Both the position numbers and the translations under genes were made by a program. From Dysgonomonas sp. BGC7 (GTDB taxonomy: Bacteria > Bacteroidota > Bacteroidia > Bacteroidales > Dysgonomonadaceae): 64,000 bases of DNA. Shown here in pieces: positions 34,236-43,208 of the stretch; positions within the stretch are counted from its first letter, which is position 1; the number at the start of each line of letters is the position of its first letter. The notes below the pieces were generated by a model, which had not been told where the DNA came from, made no database searches, and saw only the letters and a list, made by a program, of their open reading frames with translations. The stretch is from contig NZ_CVRP01000014.1 in NCBI RefSeq assembly GCF_001261735.1, positions 62,001 to 126,000 on the forward strand, in the 5' to 3' direction.

Positions 34236-35672
34236 TTATAGATTTGTTATTGGTTTATATTTAGGTACGAGAGATTTCATTACTACCCAACCAATAAGAT
34301 AAGCTATAGCACAAACACAAAAGATAATAAAATATCCCGCAGGTTTGCCCTCAAAGCCCATAAAAGACATTTGAGCCTCATCAGCATATACAAATAAATT
34401 ACCTGCCGACTTCTGTAATATCATAGATCCGATACCTCCTGCCATACCTCCGATACCGGTGATAGACGCAATAGCTCCTTTAGGGAACATATCGCCAATG
34501 GTAGAGAAAATATTAGCAGACCATGACTGGTGAGCAGCCCCTCCAATACCGATCATAATAACAGGCAACCAAGGAGAAATCGTACCTAATGGTTGTGCAA
34601 ACAATACAACCAAAGGGAAGAAAGCAAAAATAAGCATTGCTCTCATACGGGCGGCATATGGATTAAGTCCTGTTTTATTCATTATAATCGTTGGCAGTTT
34701 ACCCCCCACGATAGACAACATGGTAATTGCATATAATGTGAAGATAAGAGCAATCCCCAAACCTTCCGAAGTCTTGATTCCAAACTGAGTATTTAAATAA
34801 GACGGAGTCCAGAAAAGGAAGAACCACCATACTCCATCCGTCATAAACTTTCCAAAGGCAAAAGCCCAAGTCTGTTTATAAGAGAAACATTTCCAAAATG
34901 GAATTTTCTTCTCTTCCTGTCCATCTCCCTTAACAATACCATCAGCTTCATTGTCTTGTTCGATATACTCAAGCTCAGCTTCATTCACATGTTTACTCTT
35001 TGCAGGAGCATCATATAAGAATACCCAAAAACCCATCCAAATAAAACCAAGAGCACCAATTACTATAAAGGCCATCTCCCATCCCCAATGTTTAGCCAAC
35101 AAAGGAATACTCAATGGAGCAATCAAAGCTCCGATAGAAGCACCGGCATTGAATATAGAAGTAGCATAGGCTCTATCTTTCTTAGGGAAATATTCGGCAG
35201 TAACCTTAATCGCGGCAGGAAAGTTTCCGGCCTCGCCTAAAGCAAGGACACAACGAGCAAACAGGAATGCATACATACTTATGGTTGCTATAACAACAGC
35301 AACATCGCCTGTGGCCGCAGCCAATTCGGCAGCACTATGCAACCCAACATAAGATTCTGTAATTATTCCACACACTGCATGCAAACATGCTCCCACAGAC
35401 CAGATACCAATAGCCCAAAGGAAACCTTTCTTGCTACCCATCCAGTCTACAAAGCGGCCAGCAAACAACATACATATGGCATATACAATAGAGAATACAG
35501 CAGTAATAGTTCCATAATGAGATTCATCCCAATGGAACTCAGGCTTTATAAATTCATCCCAAGTAAGGGATAATACTTGTCTATCCAGATAGTTAACTGT
35601 AGTTGCAAAGAAAAGCATGATACAGATAGTCCATCTGAAATTAGTCATTTTACTTTTTCCGGTATTATTCAT
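34236..35672 (-). CDS. MFS transporter, ExuT-like hexuronate permease
   Basis: 478 residues with about 12 membrane helices. It belongs to the anion:cation symporter branch of the major facilitator family: N-terminal NYLDRQVLSLTWDEF, the loop GRFVDWMGSKKGF (MFS signature between helices 2 and 3) and RCVLALGEAGNFPAAIK in helix 4, which in ExuT/GudP-type permeases lines the acid-sugar site. It is the last gene of the uronate catabolic unit, 10 bp after eda, so galacturonate or a related hexuronate is the expected substrate. Unsaturated uronate uptake is also possible. Confidence 0.85.
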   Translation of the reverse strand: MNNTGKSKMTNFRWTICIMLFFATTVNYLDRQVLSLTWDEFIKPEFHWDESHYGTITAVFSIVYAICMLFAGRFVDWMGSKKGFLWAIGIWSVGACLHAVCGIITESYVGLHSAAELAAATGDVAVVIATISMYAFLFARCVLALGEAGNFPAAIKVTAEYFPKKDRAYATSIFNAGASIGALIAPLSIPLLAKHWGWEMAFIVIGALGFIWMGFWVFLYDAPAKSKHVNEAELEYIEQDNEADGIVKGDGQEEKKIPFWKCFSYKQTWAFAFGKFMTDGVWWFFLFWTPSYLNTQFGIKTSEGLGIALIFTLYAITMLSIVGGKLPTIIMNKTGLNPYAARMRAMLIFAFFPLVVLFAQPLGTISPWLPVIMIGIGGAAHQSWSANIFSTIGDMFPKGAIASITGIGGMAGGIGSMILQKSAGNLFVYADEAQMSFMGFEGKPAGYFIIFCVCAIAYLIGWVVMKSLVPKYKPITNL

Positions 35673-35682
35673 AGGTTAAGCA

Positions 35683-36354
35683 TTATTTATTTTTAGCCTT
35701 TGCAATTATCTCTAACGCATCTTTACACAATTGGGTTATTTTATCCCATTCTTTAGCAGCAATCACTTCTTTAGGGAATAAATTGGAACCCATACCTACG
35801 CTAGTAACACCGGCACCAAACCATTTATTCAAATTCTCTTCGGTAGGAGTCACTCCTCCGGTAACCATAAGGTTAGACCAAGGCATCGGAGCCTTTATCC
35901 CTTTTACAAAGGCAGGGCCTACCACGTCTCCCGGGAATACTTTAACAACTTCGGCACCCAACTCCTGTGCGTAACCTACTTCGGATACAGATCCGCAACC
36001 GGGAATATACGCTACTTGCCTACGGTTACACACTTTGAAGATGTCGGGATTTAATAGGGGTCCTACTACGAAGTTGGCCCCAAGTTGTAAAAACAAAGAT
36101 GCTGTTCCGGCATCGACTATAGAGCCAATACCCAATATCATATCAGGACATTCTTTTGCTGCCCATTTGTTCAATTCTCCAAATATTTCGTGAGCAAAGT
36201 CTCCTCTGTTTGTAAACTCGAAAGCTCTTACTCCTCCATTATAGCAAGCCTTAAGCACTTGCTTGGATGTTTCAAGGTCGCTATGATAGAATACAGGAAC
36301 CATTCCGGTTTCTGCCATTACCTGACAGGCTTTTATTCTTGAAAATCGTGCCAT
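35683..36354 (-). CDS. eda: KDPG/KHG aldolase
   Basis: 223-residue class I aldolase splitting 2-keto-3-deoxy-6-phosphogluconate into pyruvate and glyceraldehyde-3-phosphate, the last step of the uronate route. Schiff-base Lys138 is in VVKVFPGD, Glu46 in AFEFTNRG is the usual general base position, and the phosphate-binding [16 protein letters not shown] and [13 protein letters not shown] are intact. The length is normal for the family. It lies between kduD and the hexuronate permease, and kdgK upstream provides its substrate. Confidence 0.92.
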   Translation of the reverse strand: MARFSRIKACQVMAETGMVPVFYHSDLETSKQVLKACYNGGVRAFEFTNRGDFAHEIFGELNKWAAKECPDMILGIGSIVDAGTASLFLQLGANFVVGPLLNPDIFKVCNRRQVAYIPGCGSVSEVGYAQELGAEVVKVFPGDVVGPAFVKGIKAPMPWSNLMVTGGVTPTEENLNKWFGAGVTSVGMGSNLFPKEVIAAKEWDKITQLCKDALEIIAKAKNK

Positions 36355-36374
36355 TTTTATATTTTAATTTATTA

Positions 36375-36453
36375 AAAAAGGCAAGCAGGTATGTATTTTA
36401 ATCTAAGATCAATAAAAAAACAATGGCTGAATACGAGTACCTACTTGCCTTTA
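36375..36453 (-). terminator. Terminator-like hairpin after kduD
   Basis: AAAGGCAAGCAGGTA (36377-36391) pairs with TACCTACTTGCCTTT (36438-36452) with one mismatch, across a long loop of about 46 nt. On the minus strand it ends in a T run. It may weaken rather than stop transcription into eda. Confidence 0.5.
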
Positions 36454-36465
36454 GAAAAATTATTA

Positions 36466-37260
36466 TTATGGTTGTTTACCTATATAAGCAAGGATACCTC
36501 CATCTACGTAAAGGATGTGTCCGTTTACAAAATTAGATGCATCCGAAGCAAGGAATACTGCCGGTCCTTCAAGATCTTCCGGTGTTCCCCAGCGTGCAGC
36601 AGGAGTTTTAGCTATAATAAATGAGTCGAACGGATGACGTGAACCGTCTGCTTGCTTCTCGCGAAGAGGAGCTGTCTGAGGAGTAGCTATATAGCCCGGG
36701 CCTATACCATTACACTGAATATTGTGTTCACCATATTCGGAACAAATATTACGTGTAAGCATCTTCAGACCACCTTTAGCAGCAGCATAAGCTGATACAG
36801 TTTCGCGGCCAAGCTCGCTCATCATAGAACAGATATTGATAATTTTACCATGTCCTTTCTTTATCATGCTTGGTATAACTGCCTTAGATACAATAAATGG
36901 TCCATTAAGGTCGATATCAATCACCTGACGGAAATCGGCAGCAGACATTTCATGCATTGGTATACGCTTGATGATCCCTGCATTGTTTACCAGAATATCA
37001 ATAACTCCAACTTCTTTTTCTATCTGAGCAACCATTGCATTTACGCCATCTTCGTCAGTAACGTCACAGATATATCCTTTTGCATCTATATTTGCTTCTT
37101 TATATGCTGCAAGGCCTTTTTGAATCGCTTCTTCGTTGCGATCGTTGAAAACTATCTTTGCTCCTGCACCAGCCAATGCTGAAGCAATTGCAAATCCGAT
37201 ACCGTAAGAAGCCCCTGTTACTAAGGCTACTTTACCGTTCAGTGAAAATTGATTTTGCAT
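36466..37260 (-). CDS. kduD: Short-chain dehydrogenase, probable 2-dehydro-3-deoxy-D-gluconate 5-dehydrogenase (KduD)
   Basis: 264-residue classical SDR. Cofactor motif TGASYGIG (15-22), NNAG (92-95), catalytic Ser145, Tyr158 and Lys162 (SAYAAAKGG). Proteins of this type are often named gluconate 5-dehydrogenase. With kduI, kdgK and eda in the same unit, the likely reaction is reduction of 2,5-diketo-3-deoxygluconate to 2-keto-3-deoxygluconate, i.e. KduD. The extended loop QTAPLREKQADGSRHPFDSF before the C-terminus is longer than in E. coli KduD. A hairpin follows the gene. Confidence 0.85.
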   Translation of the reverse strand: MQNQFSLNGKVALVTGASYGIGFAIASALAGAGAKIVFNDRNEEAIQKGLAAYKEANIDAKGYICDVTDEDGVNAMVAQIEKEVGVIDILVNNAGIIKRIPMHEMSAADFRQVIDIDLNGPFIVSKAVIPSMIKKGHGKIINICSMMSELGRETVSAYAAAKGGLKMLTRNICSEYGEHNIQCNGIGPGYIATPQTAPLREKQADGSRHPFDSFIIAKTPAARWGTPEDLEGPAVFLASDASNFVNGHILYVDGGILAYIGKQP

Positions 37261-37301
37261 AATTATTTTGTTTTTAGGTTTATTGACAGATTAATAGATA
37301 C

Positions 37302-38339
37302 TTATCTCGAAACACGGCCCGAACCATCACCTTTCATCAGGTTTTCTACTTCTGCCACCGTTACAAGATTAAAGTCTCCATATATAGTATGTTTCAGACA
37401 CGATGCAGCTACAGCGAAATCAAGAGCTTTTTGATCGTCTTTAGGGTAAGAAATCAGTCCGTAAACAAGACCGCCCATAAAAGAGTCTCCGCCTCCTACT
37501 CTATCTACGATATGAGTTATATCGTAACGTTTAGACTGATATAGCTTATCTGAGTACAGACAACCTCCCCAAGTATTGTGATTAGCATTAATTGATCCGC
37601 GAAGAGTAATTATCACTTTTTTAGCACGAGGGAAGCGTTTCATCATCTGAGTACATACCGACTCAAATTCAGCAGCATCAACTTCTCCTCCGGTATGAGC
37701 AACATCAAAACCTTCAGGCTTAATTCCAAACACTTTCTCTGCATCTTCTTCGTTACCAAGAATAACATCACAACCTTCTACAAGAGCAGGCATTATTTCC
37801 GATGCTGTTTTTCCATATTTCCAAAGGTTCTTGCGATAATTCAAGTCTGTGGAAACAGTTACACCCATTTCATTAGCAATTTTGATAGCTTCGAGACAAG
37901 CATCGGCAGCACCCTGAGACAATGCAGGAGTGATTCCTGTCCAGTGAAACCATTGTGCATCTTTGAAGATTTCTCTCCAATTGATCATTCCCGGCTCAAC
38001 TTGTGCAATCGCAGAGTCAGCTCTGTCATAAACAACCTTCGAAGCACGTGCTACAGCTCCTGTTTCTAGAAAATAGATACCTACACGATCGCCCCCTCTT
38101 TGGATATTACTTACTCCTACATTATATTTTCTAAGATCGGAAATACACCATTCTGCAATGTCGTTTTTAGGTAAACGAGTTACAAAGTCTGTAGGAATTC
38201 CATAATTAGCAAGAGATACAGCTACATTAGCTTCACCTCCACCAAAAGTGGCATTTAAGTTTGTTGATTGTATAAATCTTTGGTATCCGGGAGTTGCAAG
38301 ACGCAACATCACTTCTCCGAATGTTACTACCTTTTTCAT
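37302..38339 (-). CDS. kdgK: PfkB-family 2-keto-3-deoxygluconate kinase
   Basis: 345-residue ribokinase-fold sugar kinase. The N-terminal MKKVVTFGEVMLRLATPG, the substrate-site FGGGEANVAVSLANYG and the C-terminal anion hole with catalytic Asp285 (VGGGDSFMGG) are all present. It would phosphorylate KDG to KDPG for Eda. PfkB kinases differ widely in substrate, so the assignment rests on the neighbours (kduD, eda, kduI). A terminator-like hairpin separates it from the DUF4861 gene upstream. Confidence 0.87.
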   Translation of the reverse strand: MKKVVTFGEVMLRLATPGYQRFIQSTNLNATFGGGEANVAVSLANYGIPTDFVTRLPKNDIAEWCISDLRKYNVGVSNIQRGGDRVGIYFLETGAVARASKVVYDRADSAIAQVEPGMINWREIFKDAQWFHWTGITPALSQGAADACLEAIKIANEMGVTVSTDLNYRKNLWKYGKTASEIMPALVEGCDVILGNEEDAEKVFGIKPEGFDVAHTGGEVDAAEFESVCTQMMKRFPRAKKVIITLRGSINANHNTWGGCLYSDKLYQSKRYDITHIVDRVGGGDSFMGGLVYGLISYPKDDQKALDFAVAASCLKHTIYGDFNLVTVAEVENLMKGDGSGRVSR

Positions 38340-38379
38340 AGTTTGCTATAATAATTTAAAATGTTTGTTAGCCTTAAAA

Positions 38380-38418
38380 AACTCTGCCTGCAAAAACCTG
38401 CTGCTCACAGGCAGAGTT
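38380..38418 (-). terminator. Terminator-like hairpin after the DUF4861 gene
   Basis: AACTCTGCCTG (38380-38390) and CAGGCAGAGTT (38408-38418) form a perfect 11-bp stem. The minus strand continues with TTTTTAAGG. Confidence 0.7.
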
Positions 38419-38422
38419 CCAA

Positions 38423-39577
38423 TTAGTATTTAATTTTGAGTGGTTCTTTTAATGCGGTAGAGAAGTTCTCTAAGTATTTTTCAAAATCCTGCAATGTTGG
38501 GAATCCAAATTTAGCCCAACCATATCCGGTATAATAAGTAACCGGGATATTCGGCTGTTGGGTAGTAACACCTAAAACATGTGAATATTTATCGGTTTTC
38601 TTTGATACAGGGTTTGTATATTCGTAACTATTAATCTCTGTTTTGTTAAATCCCTGAGGAAAAACAAGTCCGAGATAAACACCTTCGACCTTTGCTGTCT
38701 TAGGCTCAGCATAAACAAGATAACCTTTTTCTACCTGAGAGATAATAGAGTCACCTTTTTCTCTTTTAGAGAATCCGGCTGCTACATCCATCGGTTCTTT
38801 TATAGTATATGCCTGTACTACTTTCGACAACTGAGATCCTGCATCAAGAGAAACAATACGTTTTTCTGCCACTTTATTACCATTTACATCCAGATCTTTA
38901 TATGTTAGCTGAAATGTTGTGCGCAAAGGACCATTATCAAGAATTTCTTCGCTGGCAAAATTTTCATTCAATAATAGTTTATTGTTTATGAACGGAGCCA
39001 TTGCTCCTGCTCCCAAACTATGACCTACCTTATAGTCATCTAGTCCGCCACCATTATCGTTGTGATAAGAAGCAACTCCAGCCAAGTCGTCTTTATACCA
39101 TTTGTCTATCACAAGTTCGTTTGTACGTTTGTACCAAACATCGAAACCATTACTTGGCCCGTCTATAGCTATAAGAGCCGGCCCATAGGCACGGAAAGCC
39201 ACGCGGTCATTTTCCCAAGCAAAGTCATCTTTACGTTCTGTTATAAGACGACCGTATGTTTTAGATTCATATTTCTGTGCTTCACCTGTAGTAATAATGA
39301 ATGTCTTAGATTCATTCGCTTTCAATTGAGGCTGAAATATTATTTTACGGTCGAATGTAGCCTGAGATGGGATAACTTCTCCTGCTGTTGTTTTCACGAC
39401 ATATACCAAGCTGTCTGTTAAAGGAATTTTACCCTTAATGGTATCGATCGGAATTTCTACCAACTCAGTCAAACGATCGAAGTTACTTGGGTTTTCCACT
39501 GTTACTTTTACATTCTTTTCTGTAGAACAAGAAAACATGAAAGTAACAGCTAATAACAATAAATATATATTTTTCAT
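38423..39577 (-). CDS. DUF4861 family lipoprotein
   Basis: 384 residues. Lipoprotein signal ending VTFMFSCST (Cys17), followed by a DUF4861 domain with VTVENPSNFDRLTELVEIPI near its start, the segment RVAFRAYGPALIAIDGPSNG, YHNDNGGGLDDYKVGHSLGAG, and TYYTGYGWAKFGFPTLQDFE near the end. DUF4861 proteins recur in pectin and other uronate loci; their activity is not established to my knowledge. It sits between kduI and kdgK. A second, divergent family member starts at 63521, so this locus is bracketed by two. Confidence 0.82.
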   Translation of the reverse strand: MKNIYLLLLAVTFMFSCSTEKNVKVTVENPSNFDRLTELVEIPIDTIKGKIPLTDSLVYVVKTTAGEVIPSQATFDRKIIFQPQLKANESKTFIITTGEAQKYESKTYGRLITERKDDFAWENDRVAFRAYGPALIAIDGPSNGFDVWYKRTNELVIDKWYKDDLAGVASYHNDNGGGLDDYKVGHSLGAGAMAPFINNKLLLNENFASEEILDNGPLRTTFQLTYKDLDVNGNKVAEKRIVSLDAGSQLSKVVQAYTIKEPMDVAAGFSKREKGDSIISQVEKGYLVYAEPKTAKVEGVYLGLVFPQGFNKTEINSYEYTNPVSKKTDKYSHVLGVTTQQPNIPVTYYTGYGWAKFGFPTLQDFEKYLENFSTALKEPLKIKY

Positions 39578-39609
39578 TTATTTTTTTACTTTACAGATTC
39601 AAATTTGTC

Positions 39610-40452
39610 TTAACGTAATTTATCAGCAGTGAAAGTGTCCATATCATCATAATCAAGGTTTTCTCCACACATTGCCCAGATGAAAGTATAATTACTTGTT
39701 CCTGCCGCAGAGTGTATAGACCACGATGGAGAAATAACTGCCTGTTCGTTGGCCATAAAGATATGGCGTGTTTCCTGAGGTTGTCCCATAAAATGGCATA
39801 CAGCTTGTTTTTCAGGAACTTTGAAATAAAAGTATGCTTCCATACGACGAGAGTGTGTATGTGGAGGCATTGTATTCCATACGCTTCCTTCTTTCAGCTC
39901 TGTCATACCCATCTGCAACTGGCAACATGGTACTATTTCACTCAATATAAGTTGATTTAGTAAGCGCTCGTTTGATGTTGCAGGAGCTCCTAAGTCTCTT
40001 GTACGACGCATTTCTGACGTAATTTGTGCTGTAGGATATTCTTTATGTGCCGGAGAAGAAGCAAAATAATATTTTGCAGGTTTAGCACCATCATTACTCT
40101 TAAAGATAACTTCTTTCGAACCACGTCCTACATATACGGCATCTTTGAATGCCATTTTGTAATCTTTACCATCAACCGATACAACACCTTCTCCTTCGAT
40201 ACAGATAATCCCTAATTCTCTGCGCTCGCAAAAATATTCGGAACGGATAAGGTCTACTGTTTCAAGCTTAAGAGCTTCTTTTACCGGCAATGCACCGCCA
40301 ATGATCAAGCGATCGTTATGTGTATAAGTCATAAGCACACTATCAGCCTCGAACAATTTTTCAACTAAAAATTCATTTCTCAACTGTGTTGTGTCATAAT
40401 TCTTCACATCGTTAGGATGTGTTCCCCAACGTTCTTCAATAACTGTTTTCAT
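39610..40452 (-). CDS. kduI: 5-dehydro-4-deoxy-D-glucuronate isomerase (KduI)
   Basis: 280 residues, normal length. Cupin-fold enzyme converting 4-deoxy-L-threo-5-hexosulose uronate, from unsaturated uronates, to 2,5-diketo-3-deoxygluconate. The zinc site is intact: His198, His200 and Glu205 in PPHTHSRRMEAYFYF, and His247 in WSIHSAA. N-terminal landmarks are LRNEFLVEKLFEADSVLMTY and GGALPVKEAL. It receives the product of the GH105 and PL1 enzymes and passes it to KduD. The gene is 27 bp behind uxaC. Confidence 0.96.
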   Translation of the reverse strand: MKTVIEERWGTHPNDVKNYDTTQLRNEFLVEKLFEADSVLMTYTHNDRLIIGGALPVKEALKLETVDLIRSEYFCERRELGIICIEGEGVVSVDGKDYKMAFKDAVYVGRGSKEVIFKSNDGAKPAKYYFASSPAHKEYPTAQITSEMRRTRDLGAPATSNERLLNQLILSEIVPCCQLQMGMTELKEGSVWNTMPPHTHSRRMEAYFYFKVPEKQAVCHFMGQPQETRHIFMANEQAVISPSWSIHSAAGTSNYTFIWAMCGENLDYDDMDTFTADKLR

Positions 40453-40479
40453 TGTTTTTATTATTTAAAATATTGATCT

Positions 40480-41886
40480 TTAGAAATTAAAAAAGTTTTT
40501 TGCGTTGTAGTAAGAAACGTCTTCAACCAATTTACCTAAGAACGGTAATTCTGAAGAAGGCAACAATCCTTGCTCTACATCTGTACCTATAAGGTTACAT
40601 AAAATGCGACGGAAATATTCGTGGCGAGGGTATGACAAGAAGCTGCGAGAATCTGTCAACATACCTACAAACCGGCTCAATAGCCCAAGATTGGATAATG
40701 AATTCATCTGTGCTTCCATTCCTGTTTTTTGATCAAGGAACCACCATCCCGAACCAAATTGAATTTTACCGGCTACCGATCCGTCCTGGAAATTTCCAAT
40801 CATAGTTGCAATCAGATCATTGTCTCGTGGATTTAGATTATATATAATAGTTTTAGCCAGTTTATTATCAGTATCCAGTCTGTTCAAAAACTTCGACATA
40901 GCCTTAGCTATTGTAAAGTCTCCTATAGAATCGAAACCTGTATCAGCACCCAATTTCTTAAATAAGCGAGTATTATTGTTGCGGATTGCTCCGTAGTGGA
41001 ATTGTTGTGTCCAGCCTTTTTCCCAATCCATAATGGCACCTTCAACAAGCATTGCCGATTTGAATTTTACGATTTCGCTCCGGGTAAGCTCTTTTCCTCC
41101 GTATACTTTATTGAATATTTCGTCTATTCCGCTCTGAGTATAGTCTTCGGCATAGAATTCTTCGATACCATGATCGGAAAGTTTACATCCTACACTAGCA
41201 AAGAAATCGTGACGCTTGCGTAGCGCAGCAATCAGGTCTGTAAAATTACTTACAGGAACTCCGGAAACTTCCGATAGTTTTTCCACATATGCTCTGAACA
41301 CTTCTGGTATCTCTACCGCCATAGCTTTGTCAGGACGCCATGTAGGCAATACTTTCACCTCGAAACCCTCTTTCTTCAAAGCCAAATGATGTTCTAGCGA
41401 ATCAATTGGATCATCAGTTGTACATACTGCTTCTACATTATAATGTTTCATAAGACCACGAGCCGAAAATTCAGAAGTACGCAATTTTGCTGTACATTCG
41501 TCATATATTTCTTTTGCTGTTTCCGGTTTCAAAAGCTTTGTTACTCCAAATGCTGTTTTTAGTTCGAGATGCGTCCAATGATACAACGGATTACGCATTG
41601 TGTATGGAACTGTTTCTGCCCATTTTTCAAATTTTTCCCAATCGTTAGTATCTTTACCTGTACAAAAACGTTCGTCGATACCATTTGTACGCATAGCACG
41701 CCATTTGTAGTGATCTCCGCCCAACCAAATCTCTCCAAGATTATCAAACTGATAGTTCTCTGCTATCAACTTCGGATCAAGATGACAGTGATAGTCTATA
41801 ATAGGTAAAGACTTTGCATGTTGATGGTACAACTGTTGAGCTGTTTCGTTTTGTAATACGAAATTATCATCTAAAAACTGTTTCAT
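40480..41886 (-). CDS. uxaC: Glucuronate/galacturonate isomerase
   Basis: 468-residue amidohydrolase-fold isomerase that converts D-galacturonate to D-tagaturonate and D-glucuronate to D-fructuronate. Landmarks: PIIDYHCHLDPKLIAENYQF (metal-site His pair), WRAMRTNGIDERFCTG, CTTDDPIDSLEHH, QFHYGAIRNNNTRLFKKLG and DSRSFLSYPRHEYFRRILC. It is first in the uronate unit, directly behind the operator-flanked promoter. The later steps of its branch (tagaturonate reductase uxaB, altronate dehydratase uxaA) are not in the window. Confidence 0.95.
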   Translation of the reverse strand: MKQFLDDNFVLQNETAQQLYHQHAKSLPIIDYHCHLDPKLIAENYQFDNLGEIWLGGDHYKWRAMRTNGIDERFCTGKDTNDWEKFEKWAETVPYTMRNPLYHWTHLELKTAFGVTKLLKPETAKEIYDECTAKLRTSEFSARGLMKHYNVEAVCTTDDPIDSLEHHLALKKEGFEVKVLPTWRPDKAMAVEIPEVFRAYVEKLSEVSGVPVSNFTDLIAALRKRHDFFASVGCKLSDHGIEEFYAEDYTQSGIDEIFNKVYGGKELTRSEIVKFKSAMLVEGAIMDWEKGWTQQFHYGAIRNNNTRLFKKLGADTGFDSIGDFTIAKAMSKFLNRLDTDNKLAKTIIYNLNPRDNDLIATMIGNFQDGSVAGKIQFGSGWWFLDQKTGMEAQMNSLSNLGLLSRFVGMLTDSRSFLSYPRHEYFRRILCNLIGTDVEQGLLPSSELPFLGKLVEDVSYYNAKNFFNF

Positions 41887-41941
41887 TTTTGTATCTTATT
41901 TATGTTTTAATATATTCTAAATTCTCTGAAACGACGAATGG

Positions 41942-41955
41942 TGTGTACGCACACA
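41942..41955. promoter_or_regulatory. LacI-type operator O1 (downstream of the start site)
   Basis: TGTGTACGCACACA, one base away from the perfect palindrome at 42003. It is placed about 9-22 nt inside the predicted uxaC transcript, so a bound repressor would block elongation or initiation. A central CpG is typical of LacI-family sites. Confidence 0.7.
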
Positions 41956-41969
41956 TAATATATTTAGTG

Positions 41970-42000
41970 CAAATGTATCACGAATAATTCAAAAAACAAA
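41970..42000 (-). promoter_or_regulatory. Promoter of the uxaC-kduI uronate unit
   Basis: Minus strand: -33 TTTG (42000-41997), 19-bp spacer, -7 TACATTTG (41977-41970). Both elements are perfect. The start site would be near 41963, and the uxaC ATG is at 41886. Confidence 0.75.
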
Positions 42001-42002
42001 TA

Positions 42003-42016
42003 TGTGTGCGCACACA
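42003..42016. promoter_or_regulatory. LacI-type operator O2 (touching the -33 element)
   Basis: TGTGTGCGCACACA is a perfect 14-bp palindrome, 2 bp upstream of the -33 element. Centre-to-centre distance to O1 is 61 bp, close to six helical turns. Confidence 0.75.
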
Positions 42017-42117
42017 CATATTTACAATAATACATAATACACTATGTATAAGCCATATAATATCATTTAAAAAAATATAAAAATGTTATATAACATGCCT
42101 GATAGGGCTGAAAATAT

Positions 42118-43128
42118 TCATTTACATTTTTTTACTTCCAACACGTTATTCAAGAAATCTGTCATATAATCTACCGTTATAGTAAACCAAGGATGAAAAA
42201 GCCAGAATGTATGTGGAGTATCATCAATGGAATATACCGCTGTATATATTTTATATTTTGACAACTTTTCAATAGCGGCATCGCGTCCTGCATGAAAGCG
42301 AGGAATACTACTATTTATAAAACAAACAGGAGCTGACTTTTCTGTAATATGATATATAGGAGAAGCATTAATCCATGCTTCTTGTTTGTCTTCAAAAGTA
42401 CCGCCAAACCACTTCACCGCAGAAGGTATTTTATTCTTCGACAAAGAGACTCTCGAGGCTTCCAGTTCATCGGAAAGAAAATCTGAAATACCATCTATAT
42501 TAACCACTGCATGCACGCTGCTCGAATAATCAGCATATTCACTTCTATCTTCGTACTCGGGTAAGCTATTTGTCATACCGACAAGCATTGCAAGCTGTCC
42601 TCCGGCCGAACACCCGGAAATAGCTATCCGAGTAGTATCTATATTGTATTCGGAAGCATTTGCCTTAACCCATCTTACAGCAGCCTTCAGGTCGTGAAGA
42701 GCAGCAGGATAAAGAGCTTCGGGCGACAGACGATATTCTACCGGAATAGCAACGAAACCCTTAGTTGCAATCTGCTGAGCCATTGGCACCTGCAACGAGA
42801 GACTACCCGAACCCCATCCTCCTCCATGTACCATAAGCAATGCCGGATATAGTTTTGTGTCATCAGGTCTGTATACATTCAGATGCAGAACTCTATCAGG
42901 AGCAAGAGTACGATAATCAATATTTTCTTTAGCAAAAACACCTTTGGGTAACGACGGTTTCACTATTTCGATATATGGCCTCACTTTTCGCTCCTTGATA
43001 AAAGCACTATGAACTGTAAATGAAGTATCGCGAGGTATACCATCTACAGAAACGATCTGTGCTGAAAGAGATTTACAAAATAAGAAACCTAACAGAACGA
43101 AAAAGTATATATTTAAAAGTCTAATCAT
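42118..43128 (-). CDS. Exported alpha/beta-hydrolase, probable carbohydrate esterase
   Basis: 336 residues. Signal peptide (cleavage near SLSAQ), then a BD-FAE/HSL-type esterase fold: oxyanion HGGGWGSG (about 115), ADYSS-rich cap, nucleophile Ser in ISGCSAGGQLAML, and a late FHAGRDAAIEKL and DTPHTFWLFHPWF bearing the probable catalytic Asp and His. In pectin loci such enzymes remove acetyl or feruloyl groups from galacturonan side positions. It is the last gene of the leftward enzyme run; a small hairpin (43162-43180) lies between it and the GH43 gene. The exact ester is not predictable. Confidence 0.8.
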   Translation of the reverse strand: MIRLLNIYFFVLLGFLFCKSLSAQIVSVDGIPRDTSFTVHSAFIKERKVRPYIEIVKPSLPKGVFAKENIDYRTLAPDRVLHLNVYRPDDTKLYPALLMVHGGGWGSGSLSLQVPMAQQIATKGFVAIPVEYRLSPEALYPAALHDLKAAVRWVKANASEYNIDTTRIAISGCSAGGQLAMLVGMTNSLPEYEDRSEYADYSSSVHAVVNIDGISDFLSDELEASRVSLSKNKIPSAVKWFGGTFEDKQEAWINASPIYHITEKSAPVCFINSSIPRFHAGRDAAIEKLSKYKIYTAVYSIDDTPHTFWLFHPWFTITVDYMTDFLNNVLEVKKCK

Positions 43129-43208
43129 TTATAGTTTATTTTCTTATAAACCAATAGGCAAGGGCTACGATGAATAGCCCCCACCAATGGCCTAACCTAA
43201 AAACAATT

